A DNA stretch of 64,000 nt from Bacteroidota bacterium (GTDB taxonomy: Bacteria > Bacteroidota > Bacteroidia > 2-12-FULL-35-15): positions 1-64,000 of the forward strand of contig JAOQAG010000049.1 of assembly GCA_025963715.1 (NCBI GenBank), read 5' to 3'. How positions within the stretch are numbered: position 1 is the first letter of the stretch; every line of letters starts with the position of its first letter. The position numbers and the translations under genes were made by a program. This document shows positions 28,301 through 34,705 of the stretch, one piece after another. Below the pieces are notes generated by a model. It searched no databases. It worked only from the letters and a program-made list of their open reading frames with translations, and was not told where the DNA came from.

Positions 28301-28656
28301 TTACTGAAAAAACGTTATTAAAAGTAGGCGATAAAATAAAAGTAAGGATTGAATTACGCGTGGACCGTGATATGGAATATGTGCAGATGAAAGACATGCG
28401 CGCATCCGGTTTCGAGCCCACCAATGTGATCTCCACATACAAATGGCAGGATGGTTTAGGATATTATGAAAGCACACGTGATGCCGCAACCAATTTCTTT
28501 TTTGATCGTTTGCCGAAAGGAACCTACGTTTTTGAATATCCGCTGGTGGTAACTCACAATGGCGATTTCTCGAATGGCATTACCTCCATTCAATGCATGT
28601 ATGCACCGGAATTTTCAAGTAATTCGGAAGGCATTCGTGTGAAAGTAGGGAGATGA
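22369..28656 (+). CDS. Alpha-2-macroglobulin family protein
   Basis: A very large exported protein of 2095 residues. The N-terminus (KKTFFLVIIALASIAGAFSVY) is a signal peptide. About 550 residues of helical and MG-type sequence precede the MG2 domain signature DRAIYRPGQ (626-634). An acidic/Ala-rich linker (about 1240-1280) probably corresponds to the bait-type region. The A2M complement-like region carries the thioester-type motif CAEQ (Cys1548-Gln1551). Such proteins trap proteases in the periplasm or at the surface. No penicillin-binding protein 1C gene is adjacent, unlike in many proteobacteria. The TGA stop lies inside a GATTACTGATTACTGATG word array. Confidence 0.93.
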   Translation: MKIKKTFFLVIIALASIAGAFSVYSHQGFYKQSLLIFPKGSTYEKEWKKVDSLTGKGLTKSALEVVQGIYDRSKAENNSSQFVKAIIHRMKLEQYMEEYSLVKSLNKLEEEAKEATYPVKPVLQSMIAESYWQYYQNNRWKFYNRTATTNFDNSDITTWDLKTIFSNVVKNYEASLQHTDSLKRTPLNIYDDVLIVSLTDARKFRPTLYDFLAHRAVDFYMNEEPDIIRPVYKFELNSESYFWNAADFSKLKIESPDTLSSKFYAIRILQDLTAFHLHDENPQALIDVDLKRLQFVKNKSVSEIRDSLYLTSLQQLEQKYTADPASAEINYGIAKVYMAKAAKYNPQQSEENKGYNKQALEVCESVMKKYPGTYGAINCNVLKSQIEAHSLDFITEKATVPGQPFRALLTYKNLKTVYVRVAKMDIDKYNKSIERFYGEELIKQYLKLPFIQEFQVTVPDDGDYQLHTTEMKIPELPLGHYVILAASDKSFSYKNNGVAYGAMWISNISYINRRTTTGGYDFYVQHRSTGFPLKNVSAQLYYEKYNYTSRKYEYVKGEKYSSDDKGSFYVAPGDEYRNYTIDFTYNEPSPEGTGETDRLQTDNGLYMYKESPRDKIKEPRTFFFTDRAIYRPGQTVYFKGIMIRTNGETNEIMPNTPTTVTFYDVNSQKITELNLKTNEYGTFNGTFTTPVGVLNGQMYLANGSGSIYFSVEEYKRPKFDVSFNPVEGNYRLDENIKVNGTAKAYSGANIDGAAVKYRVVRTASFPYWWYYWRGYYPQSPEMEITNGVTTSNDTGAFFIDFKAIPDLSIPKSYQPTYSYIVYADVTDLNGETHSSQTYVSAAYTALKLDVQIPDLLEKETKDAFAISTTNMSGQFQTAQGKIEIYKLKQPEKTYRSRLWSKPDKYIISKEEFEKSFPKDEYKDENNMYQWERGEKVFERSFSNHINVTAMHNGEKINDSVRIPNLPAWKQGSYVMEAHSKDAYGEDVKDVKYFTVYSNAAVEVPGNEINWFNMLTTQPVEPGGKAAFVIGSKEENVTVLYEIESKGVIVKKEFITLNKEQKRIEIPVTENDRGNIAFHCAFVKDNRTYLQGSVVTVPYTNKELDLEFETFRNKLQPGQLEEWKIKIKDKTGDKFAAEMMATLYDASLDAFRPNNWNFDIYQRYYSQLNWETTGGFGTVNAQLFTNGWNLFPAAAYRYYDRLNWFGYNNNGRYYDDDQVYTRGARAEGAAAYTYAWATPDSAPAAPAEQKALEEETEKGDKKNAAGKGTITTGSVAGQFADETTVADNQMDRLFGGSIDGKSGERQDLTKVAARSNFAETAFFYPAMETDKDGNVIIKFTIPEALTKWKMMGFAHTKDLKFGMIQKELVTQKDLMVIPNAPRFFRENDKMEFSTKISNLSDNELSGNAQIFFYDATTMKDITVQLLKTGENVQPKFTAKKGQSALVVWNINIPEGIGAIMYKVVAKSGSYTDGEEMALPVLTNRMLVTETLPLPVRGNETKTFRFEKLISQNNNSTTLRNQKLTLEFTSNPAWYAVQSLPYLMEYPYECAEQTFSRFYANSIASHIANSSPKIKAVFDSWKSQTPDALVSNLEKNQELKSLMLEETPWVLDAKDETERKKRVGLLFDLNKMSNELGRAMQKLEKMQSPNGGFPWFEGMPDDRYITQHIVTGMGHLDHLGVKNIREDKQVWSMVNAGVKYLDNRIREDYEWILKYDKAHISDNHLSYEQIQYLYARSYFKDIAIENRNQKAFDYYLGQEKKYWLENSRYMQGMIALAQNRYADKTTALAIMKSLKENALNSEEMGMYWKENYEGFYWYQAPIESQALLIEAFDEVTNDKKSVDDLKVWLLKSKQTQDWKTTKATTEAVYALLLRGTDWLSTESNVEISMGDVKIDPKNLPDVKQEAGTGYFKTSWSGSNIKPEMGEITVTKKDNGVSWGAVYWQYFEQLDKITPSKTPLVLKKQLFLQKNTDAGPVIEPITEKTLLKVGDKIKVRIELRVDRDMEYVQMKDMRASGFEPTNVISTYKWQDGLGYYESTRDAATNFFFDRLPKGTYVFEYPLVVTHNGDFSNGITSIQCMYAPEFSSNSEGIRVKVGR

Positions 28657-28745
28657 TTACTGATTACTGATGTGCAGATTTCTGATTTGCTGTGCGCAGA
28701 AAATATTCTCTAATGTTTATTGGAAGTGCTTTTAAAAAGAACGAA

Positions 28746-28778
28746 CCCCTTTCAGGGCTTTTTTGTCCCTGGAAGGGG
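28746..28778. repeat. R4 palindrome
   Basis: CCCCTTTCAGGG, a CTTTTTTGT loop and CCCTGGAAGGGG form a 12-bp stem with one mismatch. Identical 33-base copies lie at 29413-29445 and, inverted with an altered edge, at 32297-32328. Here it is about 90 nt after the macroglobulin stop and may end its transcript. Confidence 0.6.
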
Positions 28779-28872
28779 TAGGTAACAAACTTTGGTATGG
28801 AAAGTAAATGAAATGCAGATAATTTCTAAAATATTTTTCCCCGGCTTAAAATTTATTTCTAAATTTACACCG

Positions 28873-28966
28873 CATAGGAGGTTAGATTAAATTACACTAC
28901 TCCGTGGACTTTAAATTCTTTTATGCACTACTCCCTCTGTTCGAACGCGGAGGGAGTTTTTATTTT
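28873..28966 (+). ncRNA. Candidate small RNA or structured leader ahead of the ABM gene
   Basis: A -7-like TAAATTTAC at about 28859-28867 is followed by a stretch with GGAG...CTCC that can pair (28877-28904) and then a clean 7-bp stem (CTCCCTC at 28931-28937 with GAGGGAG at 28950-28956) followed by TTTTTATTTT, an intrinsic terminator. The terminator lies 22 nt before the ATG of the ABM gene, so the segment could be a free sRNA of about 95 nt or an attenuator. A 24-codon reading frame from the ATG at 28923 runs through the hairpin and ends just inside the ABM gene. Confidence 0.35.
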
Positions 28967-28987
28967 AATCAGAAACATTTATAAACC

Positions 28988-29311
28988 ATGTCACTGATCT
29001 CAAAAACTCCCGCACCACCTTATTATGCTGTTATCTTTACTTCCGAAAAAATGGCGGATGATAACGGATATTCCGAAATGTCCGACCACATGATGAACTT
29101 ATCCGAACAGCAGGATGGATTTTTAGGAATAGAATCCGTAAGAGAAGAGTTAGGCATCACCGTTTCATACTGGCGTGATCTGGAATCCATCAAAAAATGG
29201 AAAATGCATACCGATCATATCCAGGCCCAACAAAAAGGAAGAGCCAACTGGTATAAAAATTATAAAGTAAGGATTTGCCTCGTGGAGCGGGATTATGGAT
29301 TTGAGAAATAG
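28988..29311 (+). CDS. ABM-family (antibiotic biosynthesis monooxygenase-like) protein
   Basis: 107 residues forming one dimeric alpha/beta ABM barrel. Recognisable segments are YYAVIFTSEK, the GFLGIESVRE strand-turn typical of the family, and ISYWRDL-like TVSYWRDLESIKKWKMHTDHIQ. Members are quinol monooxygenases, haem-degrading enzymes or simply stress proteins; nothing here chooses between these. The ATG at 28988 follows a terminator-like hairpin and may be controlled by it. The stop codon TAG is the first part of a TAGATGTGCAAATTTCTGATG word array. Confidence 0.85.
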   Translation: MSLISKTPAPPYYAVIFTSEKMADDNGYSEMSDHMMNLSEQQDGFLGIESVREELGITVSYWRDLESIKKWKMHTDHIQAQQKGRANWYKNYKVRICLVERDYGFEK

Positions 29312-29632
29312 ATGTGCAAATTTCTGATGTGCAGATTTCTGATTAGCTAACCGCCGAAAAAGATTTTCTGATAATGTTTAATGCTATACTTGAAGCGTCT
29401 ATAAAAGAACATCCCCTTTCAGGGCTTTTTTGTCCCTGGAAGGGGTAGATAAGCGTTTAGTACATCAGCTTTAAGAGCGGAAATAAAACAATTATATATA
29501 ATAGAAGTATAAAATACAGGAATGGCAGGATGCCATAAAATAAAGAGGCACGAGTGGGATACTCGCGCCTCCACATCAGTAATCCCTTTCACAAAGTACG
29601 TATCTGCACATCAGAAATCTGCACATCAGCAA
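29312..29632. repeat. Intergenic repeats between convergent genes
   Basis: 29310-29346 is a sense array for the ABM gene (GATGTGCAGATTTCTGATT). 29413-29445 is an R4 palindrome. 29572-29632 is the mirror array, sense for the minus-strand membrane gene. No gene is visible. Confidence 0.6.
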
Positions 29633-30283
29633 TCAGAAAGCGACAGCTTTCCTCCGCACTCCCATATACATCACAATCATGCTGATCATAATAAATATAT
29701 GAGCAATATCATTGTAATTAAAGTAATCGTGCAGCGAAAATTTTGTTCCATGTACGATCGCTGTAATAAATGAAACCAAAATCCCGTAACCGATCCATTT
29801 ATAGTATTCCTCTTTTTTCTTCGCGGTAAAATGTACCACCATGATCGGGATCAGGCCCAATGCATTATCGATGATCGTTACCACATATTTTTGGACGATC
29901 AGCAATACTATATAATACACAACCAGCTGGATGGTATAGCTCCATTTCCAGGTAGTGTATTGTTTTGAGTTTTTTAATGCCGATAATAAAGTGGCCTGCT
30001 GCGCAAAATAAATAGCCAGTCCGTTCACCAGTTGCATCGTCAGCCAAACGCTTTTATAGGCAACACCTTCGTGGATGCCGAAATAAGCATGTGCGCTTCC
30101 GCCGAAAAGCGTGGACAATGCTAAAAACAGAAAAAACAAGCGCCAGTATTTTACAACCGGGTTACTGGTGGAAGGGATCTTCCAGAAGCAGGTGAGCCCG
30201 ATGATCGTAATGATATAATCTGTGAATGCGGTTACAGGTTCATGAATTGCAAGTGAGCCTATATATATAGTAGTATCAACCAT
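29633..30283 (-). CDS. Hypothetical polytopic membrane protein (DUF6962-like)
   Basis: 216 residues with about seven hydrophobic helices. The N-terminus has HEPVTAFTDYIIT, followed by GGSAHAYFG and, near the end, HGTKFSLHDYFNYNDIAHIF. The conserved Ser, Asp and several His on the same membrane face recall the CREST superfamily (ceramidase-like hydrolases), but I cannot confirm this; DUF6962 is my best guess. The stop TGA falls within the word TTTCTGATTGCTGATG of the downstream array. It stands alone on the minus strand, divergent from the rRNA methyltransferase-like gene. Confidence 0.65.
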   Translation of the reverse strand: MVDTTIYIGSLAIHEPVTAFTDYIITIIGLTCFWKIPSTSNPVVKYWRLFFLFLALSTLFGGSAHAYFGIHEGVAYKSVWLTMQLVNGLAIYFAQQATLLSALKNSKQYTTWKWSYTIQLVVYYIVLLIVQKYVVTIIDNALGLIPIMVVHFTAKKKEEYYKWIGYGILVSFITAIVHGTKFSLHDYFNYNDIAHIFIMISMIVMYMGVRRKAVAF

Positions 30284-30356
30284 GTTGCAAAATTATAAAT
30301 TTTTTAATTGCTGATTTCAAAATTATCGGCTTATCAGCCGTTTCACTAATTAATAG

Positions 30357-30364
30357 TACTTTTG
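30357..30364 (+). promoter_or_regulatory. -7 box of the RsmB-like gene
   Basis: TACTTTTG matches TAnnTTTG and ends 4 nt before the ATG at 30369, so the transcript is probably leaderless. Confidence 0.45.
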
Positions 30365-30368
30365 TGGC

Positions 30369-31601
30369 ATGACAAAAAATTTCTATTTAAAACATCATAT
30401 CTATCACATTAAAGCCATTTTTGCTGCTTTAAAAGATGTTTTCGAAAATAACGTGTTTGCCGATAAAGCAATTGAAAAAGTAATGCGCGCCAATAAAAAG
30501 TGGGATGTGCGTGAACGGAGCTTTGTAGCCGATGTTACGTATGATATGATCCGCAACTGGCGCTTATTAAATACATCGGCCGCGACCGAAGGAAAGCTTA
30601 CAGATAAAAATTTATGGATGCTCCTGGGAACGTACCTGATCTTTGACGGATATGAATTGCCCGAAAGTGAATATTTCAGAAATGTGACCGAGAAGAAAGT
30701 CATTTCGCAGCTCGAAAAATTTTCCCGCATCCGCAAGATCCGCGAATCTGTTCCCGATTGGTTGGATGTACTTGGCGAACAGGAACTGGGAAAATCATGG
30801 GATAAAACATTGCGAGCGCTCAACCAGCGCCCAAGCATGGTGCTGAGAGCAAACTCGCTTTTGATCACACCAAAGGAGCTGCAGCAAAAACTGGAGGAAG
30901 AAGAACAGATCATGGAATCGGCATTGGTGACCTGGTCGCCGGATGCTGTTGAATTAAAATTCCCGCGCAACGTTTTCAGAACAGAGGCATTTCACAAAGG
31001 ATTGTTTGAAGTACAGGATGCCGCTTCGCAAATGGTTTCCGAATATCTGAATGTTGCTCCCGGCATGCGCGTGATCGATGCCTGTGCAGGCGCAGGAGGA
31101 AAAACATTGCACCTGGCTGCCTTAATGAAAAATAAAGGCCGCATCATTGCCATGGATGTAAAAGAGAATAAATTGGCGGAATTAAAAAAGCGTGCAACAC
31201 GTGCAGAAGTAAAGATTGTTGAAACACGTACCATCGATTCTTCCAAGGTTGTGAAACGCCTGAAAGATTCAGCCGACAGGTTGTTACTGGATGTTCCGTG
31301 TTCGGGTTTAGGTGTGTTGCGACGCAATCCGGATAGTAAATGGAAATTGTCACTGGAAGAGATTGAACGCGTGAAAGGCATTCAGCGTGAGATCCTGAAA
31401 AACTTTTCCGATATGACCAAAGTAGGTGGTAAAATGGTGTATGCTACATGCAGCATTCTTCCCGGTGAAGGTGAAGAACAGGTAAAATGGTTTTTGAATG
31501 AAGTAGGTGATCGCTGGAATTTTGCAGGAGAAAAAAGATACCTGCCGGATGTGCATCATGCCGATGGTTTTTACATGGCATTGCTTGAACGTGTGAAATA
31601 A
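30369..31601 (+). CDS. RsmB/NOP-family RNA (cytosine-5) methyltransferase
   Basis: 410-residue SAM-dependent methyltransferase. An N-terminal NusB-like helical domain (about 1-150, HHIYHIKAIFAALKDVF) is followed by the Rossmann domain with the SAM motif DACAGAGGKTLHLA and the two catalytic-cysteine motifs DVPCSGLGVLRRNP and YATCSILPGEGEEQ. RsmB modifies C967 of 16S rRNA in E. coli; exact target here is unproven. The start fits the family, which begins a few residues before the first helix, and a -7 box lies just upstream. An A/T-rich hairpin at 31613 follows. Confidence 0.9.
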   Translation: MTKNFYLKHHIYHIKAIFAALKDVFENNVFADKAIEKVMRANKKWDVRERSFVADVTYDMIRNWRLLNTSAATEGKLTDKNLWMLLGTYLIFDGYELPESEYFRNVTEKKVISQLEKFSRIRKIRESVPDWLDVLGEQELGKSWDKTLRALNQRPSMVLRANSLLITPKELQQKLEEEEQIMESALVTWSPDAVELKFPRNVFRTEAFHKGLFEVQDAASQMVSEYLNVAPGMRVIDACAGAGGKTLHLAALMKNKGRIIAMDVKENKLAELKKRATRAEVKIVETRTIDSSKVVKRLKDSADRLLLDVPCSGLGVLRRNPDSKWKLSLEEIERVKGIQREILKNFSDMTKVGGKMVYATCSILPGEGEEQVKWFLNEVGDRWNFAGEKRYLPDVHHADGFYMALLERVK

Positions 31602-31612
31602 GTTTTAGAAAA

Positions 31613-31646
31613 AAAATCATTCAAAAACATCGAAAAGAATGATTTT
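31613..31646 (+). terminator. A/T-rich hairpin after the methyltransferase gene
   Basis: AAAATCATTC (31613-31622) and GAATGATTTT (31637-31646) form a perfect 10-bp stem with a 14-nt loop, followed by AGAAAAAATTCT rather than a U-tract. Confidence 0.45.
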
Positions 31647-32013
31647 AGAAAAAATTCTAAAAAATAATTTAAAATAATTCAGTGCATTTATTCCATTTGA
31701 GATCATGCTGAAAAGCAAATTTGAAATTTTAAAAGCGAGAGATTGTTTTTATTGAATGTAAAAATTAAAAAACAATAACGTTCTGTACATATTGTAAAAT
31801 CAATGCATGCAAGAGGACGAATAAAAAAATGTTTTTTTATTCGCTGATAAAATGAAAAGAAGAATGCTTTTAAAAATGTAAATGCATCAAAACTCAAATC
31901 AACGATATTAACAATATCAACATTTTGGTGTTAATAAAATAAAGTCTAATTTTTTCGTTTGTGTTAATAAATTTTCTTACTTCGTATCAAATAATTTAAT
32001 AACCAAAAAAACC
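31647..32013. other. AT-rich intergenic region with terminator-like palindrome and promoter
   Basis: No gene is recognised. 31818-31843 is a perfect 12-bp palindrome with 7-A and 7-T runs (CGAATAAAAAAA arms), a possible bidirectional terminator. TTTG at 31958-31961 and TACTTCG at 31978-31984, 16 nt apart, form a likely promoter for the small basic-peptide gene; the start ATG is 29 nt downstream. Confidence 0.5.
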
Positions 32014-32121
32014 ATGGCAAAAAAAGTAGCAAAAAAAGCAGCTCCAAAAAAAGCTGCAAAAAAAGCAGCTCCAAAAAAAGCAGCTAAAAAAGTAGCAAAA
32101 AAAGCTGCTAAGAAAAAGTAA
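32014..32121 (+). CDS. Lys/Ala/Pro histone H1-like peptide
   Basis: A 35-residue protein made only of Met, Ala, Lys, Val and Pro: it begins MAKKVAKKAAPKKAAKK and repeats a KKAAPKKAA unit, ending in KKK. Such sequences resemble the C-terminal tail of histone H1 and bacterial Hc1/AlgP-like proteins and bind DNA or RNA by charge. The gene is well delimited by a promoter (TTTG/TACTTCG) and a textbook terminator directly after the stop. Its dedicated strong terminator suggests high monocistronic expression. Genome-wide role is inferred only from composition. Confidence 0.75.
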   Translation: MAKKVAKKAAPKKAAKKAAPKKAAKKVAKKAAKKK

Positions 32122-32126
32122 GAAAG

Positions 32127-32152
32127 AAGGCTCGAAAGAGCCTTTTTTTTTT
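32127..32152 (+). terminator. Intrinsic terminator of the basic-peptide gene
   Basis: AAGGCTC, a GAAA tetraloop, GAGCCTT and a run of ten T (overlapping the stem end) form a perfect rho-independent terminator 6 nt after the stop. Confidence 0.9.
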
Positions 32153-32296
32153 GACCTTTATTTTCCTTCCTGATTTATTTTCTATGCTGGCGCGAGTGTC
32201 CCAACGTGCCAATTTATTTAATGGCATCCTGTCATTGAGCAACACGGCAAATCAGCAATCAATTTTGTCTTCCATACCAATGTTTGCTATCTAACC

Positions 32297-32377
32297 CCCC
32301 TTCCAGGGACAAAAAAGCCCTGAAAGGATCGGCTTCAATTTAACACAGTACATCATCAGAAATCTGCACATCAATAA
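32297..32377. repeat. R4 palindrome and word array after the epimerase gene
   Basis: 32297-32328 is an inverted R4 copy. About 32345-32397 is a minus-strand-sense array (TTGATTACTGATTTCTGATT words) that includes the last codons and the stop of the epimerase gene. Confidence 0.6.
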
Positions 32378-33406
32378 TCAGAAATCAGTAATCAACTTCA
32401 CGCCAATTCCCGGCAGATCCTTCAGCACGATCTTACCATCATTAAAAGTGATCCCTTCAAATAAATTATTTTTGATCAGCAATGGTCCGTCAAGGTCCGC
32501 ATGATCTGCAAATGGAGTTAATTGCGCTGCTGCAGATACAGCACAGGAAGTTTCACTCATGCAGCCGATCAATACTTTCAGATTTAATTCCCGCGCACGT
32601 ACAATCATTTTATATGCTTCCAGCATCCCGGTGCATTTCATCAGCTTGATGTTGATCCCGTGAAAACAATCTTTTACCAGTTCTATATCTGTATAACGCT
32701 GTATGCTTTCATCGGCATACAAAGGCAGCGGACTTCTTTCAAACAGCCAGCGTGCATCGTCATAATTATTCTTCGCCATTGCCTGCTCTACAAATAAAAT
32801 ATTTTTACCGGCCAGCCATTCCGTCATTTCCAGGGCCTGCTCTTTTGTTTTCCATCCCTGGTTCACATCCACAGCAATCGGTTTATCAGTAAAGTTCCTG
32901 ATCGTATTGATCGCGGCCCGGTCATCCACACCATTCAGTTTTACTTTCAGGATCTTAAATTCATTTCCTTCCACAATTTTTTGCCGGATCACTTCCGGTT
33001 CATCCATTCCTAATGTATAAGTGGTGTACGGCGTTTTATTTTTATCAGCCCCCAGCAATTGCCAGCAGGGCCGGTTTTTTAATTTTCCTGTAAGATCGTG
33101 CAGCGCTATGTCGATGCTTGCTTTTGCGGCGGTATTGTTTGGCGCCGCTGCATCAATTGTTTGCAGGATGTATTCCGGATCAAACGGATCTTTCTGCGCT
33201 TCCAGGAAAGGTTGTACCTTTTTTAAAAAAGTCATCACCGTTTCATGATCTTCACCCAGGTAAGGCGGCATACATGCTTCTCCGTAACCGGTCACACCAT
33301 CATGCTCCAGCTGTACGATCACAACAGGGGTGGAGGTGCGGGTGCCGTGTGCAATTTTAAACGGATGCTTGAAATAAAGCGTCTGCGGAACAAAAGAAAG
33401 CTTCAT
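32378..33406 (-). CDS. Dipeptide epimerase (enolase superfamily, Ala-Glu epimerase type)
   Basis: 342-residue muconate-lactonizing-type enolase-superfamily enzyme, probably interconverting L-Ala-L/D-Glu or related dipeptides in murein-peptide recycling. The general acid/base lysine is in LKVKLNG, the metal ligands in AVDVNQGW, FVEQAM and ADESIQ, and the second lysine in NIKLMKCTGM. The C-terminal GCMSETSCAVSAA is typical of this family. The last residues (LITDF) and the TGA stop are encoded by the word TTGATTACTGATTTCTGA of a repeat array, so the repeat has been absorbed into the gene. A -7-like TACTTTCG (minus strand) lies at 33424-33431. Confidence 0.88.
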   Translation of the reverse strand: MKLSFVPQTLYFKHPFKIAHGTRTSTPVVIVQLEHDGVTGYGEACMPPYLGEDHETVMTFLKKVQPFLEAQKDPFDPEYILQTIDAAAPNNTAAKASIDIALHDLTGKLKNRPCWQLLGADKNKTPYTTYTLGMDEPEVIRQKIVEGNEFKILKVKLNGVDDRAAINTIRNFTDKPIAVDVNQGWKTKEQALEMTEWLAGKNILFVEQAMAKNNYDDARWLFERSPLPLYADESIQRYTDIELVKDCFHGINIKLMKCTGMLEAYKMIVRARELNLKVLIGCMSETSCAVSAAAQLTPFADHADLDGPLLIKNNLFEGITFNDGKIVLKDLPGIGVKLITDF

Positions 33407-33483
33407 AGATCATAATTTTAGTACGAAAGTAGCGGAATCATTTCACAGAGAAGGAAGCTGTTAATTTTTTCTGAAAACATTGT

Positions 33484-33516
33484 TTTGCATAATATCAACT
33501 ATATAATTTATATTTG
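33484..33516 (+). promoter_or_regulatory. Promoter of the small lipoprotein gene
   Basis: TTTG at 33484-33487, a 21-bp spacer and TATATTTG at 33509-33516 form a consensus Bacteroidota promoter. The leader to the ATG at 33552 would be about 30 nt. Confidence 0.7.
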
Positions 33517-33551
33517 CTCTACAAACAAACAACAAACAAACTACTAAAAAA

Positions 33552-34067
33552 ATGAAAAAATTACTTTTATTATTAGCAGCGCCTGCACTATTATTTTTTG
33601 CAGCTTGCGGAGGTACTAAACCAGCCGATACTGCTGCAATGCCCGGAATGACCGAAACCACCATCACCGTAAACGGTAACCAGCTTACACTGATGGTGCC
33701 TGATTCCACAAAAGGAAAACTGGAAGTGGTAGAACAGTCCTGGGGAGCAACCGAAGTGAAAGTTGGAAAAGAATTCCAGATCTCGATCACAGAAGGTGAA
33801 GGAGATGTAGCATTAACAAAAAGCGACATTGCCGGAAACGACGTAAATAAATTCAAACGCTTTATTAAAGACGAACCAACCCTGTTATTCTGGGAATCGG
33901 AAATCACCGCTCCTGAATGTCATTTTTACACCATCGTAAAACCGGCAACAGTTTCTTATGTGGTAGAAGATATCAAAGGAGAAATGTTCAACGAAAAAAC
34001 AGCACAAACAATGATCGATGCTGCTAAAACATTAAAACCAAAAGATGCAGCAAAGCCAAACGCTTAG
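33552..34067 (+). CDS. Hypothetical lipoprotein
   Basis: 171 residues. A lipoprotein signal peptide ends in the lipobox FFAACGG with Cys at about residue 19. The mature domain starts with a Pro/Met/Ala linker and then alternating strands (ITVNGNQLTLMVPDSTKG...). I do not recognise the family. It has a consensus promoter and its own terminator, so it is monocistronic, and it probably sits in the envelope facing the periplasm. Confidence 0.75.
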   Translation: MKKLLLLLAAPALLFFAACGGTKPADTAAMPGMTETTITVNGNQLTLMVPDSTKGKLEVVEQSWGATEVKVGKEFQISITEGEGDVALTKSDIAGNDVNKFKRFIKDEPTLLFWESEITAPECHFYTIVKPATVSYVVEDIKGEMFNEKTAQTMIDAAKTLKPKDAAKPNA

Positions 34068-34089
34068 TTCTGTCTAATAATTGATTCAT

Positions 34090-34120
34090 AAAAAATGCCC
34101 TGCAATGCGGGGCATTTTTT
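34090..34120 (+). terminator. Terminator of the lipoprotein gene
   Basis: AAAAAATGCCC and GGGCATTTTTT surround the loop TGCAATGCG, giving a stem ending in a T-run 23 nt after the stop. Confidence 0.85.
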
Positions 34121-34705
34121 ATTACACTTATCGTCGGTATTCTTATTTCGAAGAACGATCTTTATTCTTCTTTTGTCATCCCGGATCTGTTCATTCGAAA
34201 CCGGCAACCGTTTAATCCCGTTTTATTACAATAAAATATTACTCTTAAAAACGATACTCATTCGGTTGACTCTTTTGCCCCTGTTCAGTAATAGCGGTAA
34301 AAAATCGCCCCGTAATCAAAATTGAGAGAAATATGATTTAATTTTATAAAAATTAAGGATATGTGTACTGGCGATTATTTATCCGCGGTTGTCGGGCCAC
34401 GCCAGTGGCAGGACAAATTACCTTACAGGGAAAAAAAGGTTTTTGTTACTTTTTGGCTCCAAAAAGTAAAAAGTAAATTTAAAACTATAATTATTTTTTT
34501 AATTAAAATGAAATCGGAAAGTTTATACTAAGCTATCTTGTTTAAAAACTTAATCAACGCGTCATTGCGACACGCGGTCGCAATGACGTTCTTAAAGTAA
34601 ATCTTTTTAATCAAACGTCTGGCGGAAGAAGAGATTACCTGGCCAAAAAAGCTTTTGTAAATTTCACCTTCAAAAAGTTAAAAAACAAAATAAAAACAGG
34701 ATCAT
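34121..34705. repeat. Repeat-containing intergenic region
   Basis: No gene is supported. 34446-34469 is a perfect 11-bp palindrome (TTACTTTTTGG, CT, complement). 34506-34615 is a shortened R1 element: left end AAATCGGAAAGTTTATACT and a small GTCATTGCGA hairpin at 34561-34587 without the GAAGCAATCTCA arms. The rest is AT-rich. Confidence 0.55.

Noticed and set aside
31703-31897. Minus-strand small gene in the AT-rich region before the basic-peptide gene
   Set aside because: The composition is Phe/Lys-rich as expected from A/T-rich DNA; it crosses a terminator-like palindrome, with no promoter or domain.
34095-34325. Plus-strand frame after the 33552 lipoprotein
   Set aside because: It begins in the terminator hairpin and has no domain; probably non-coding.
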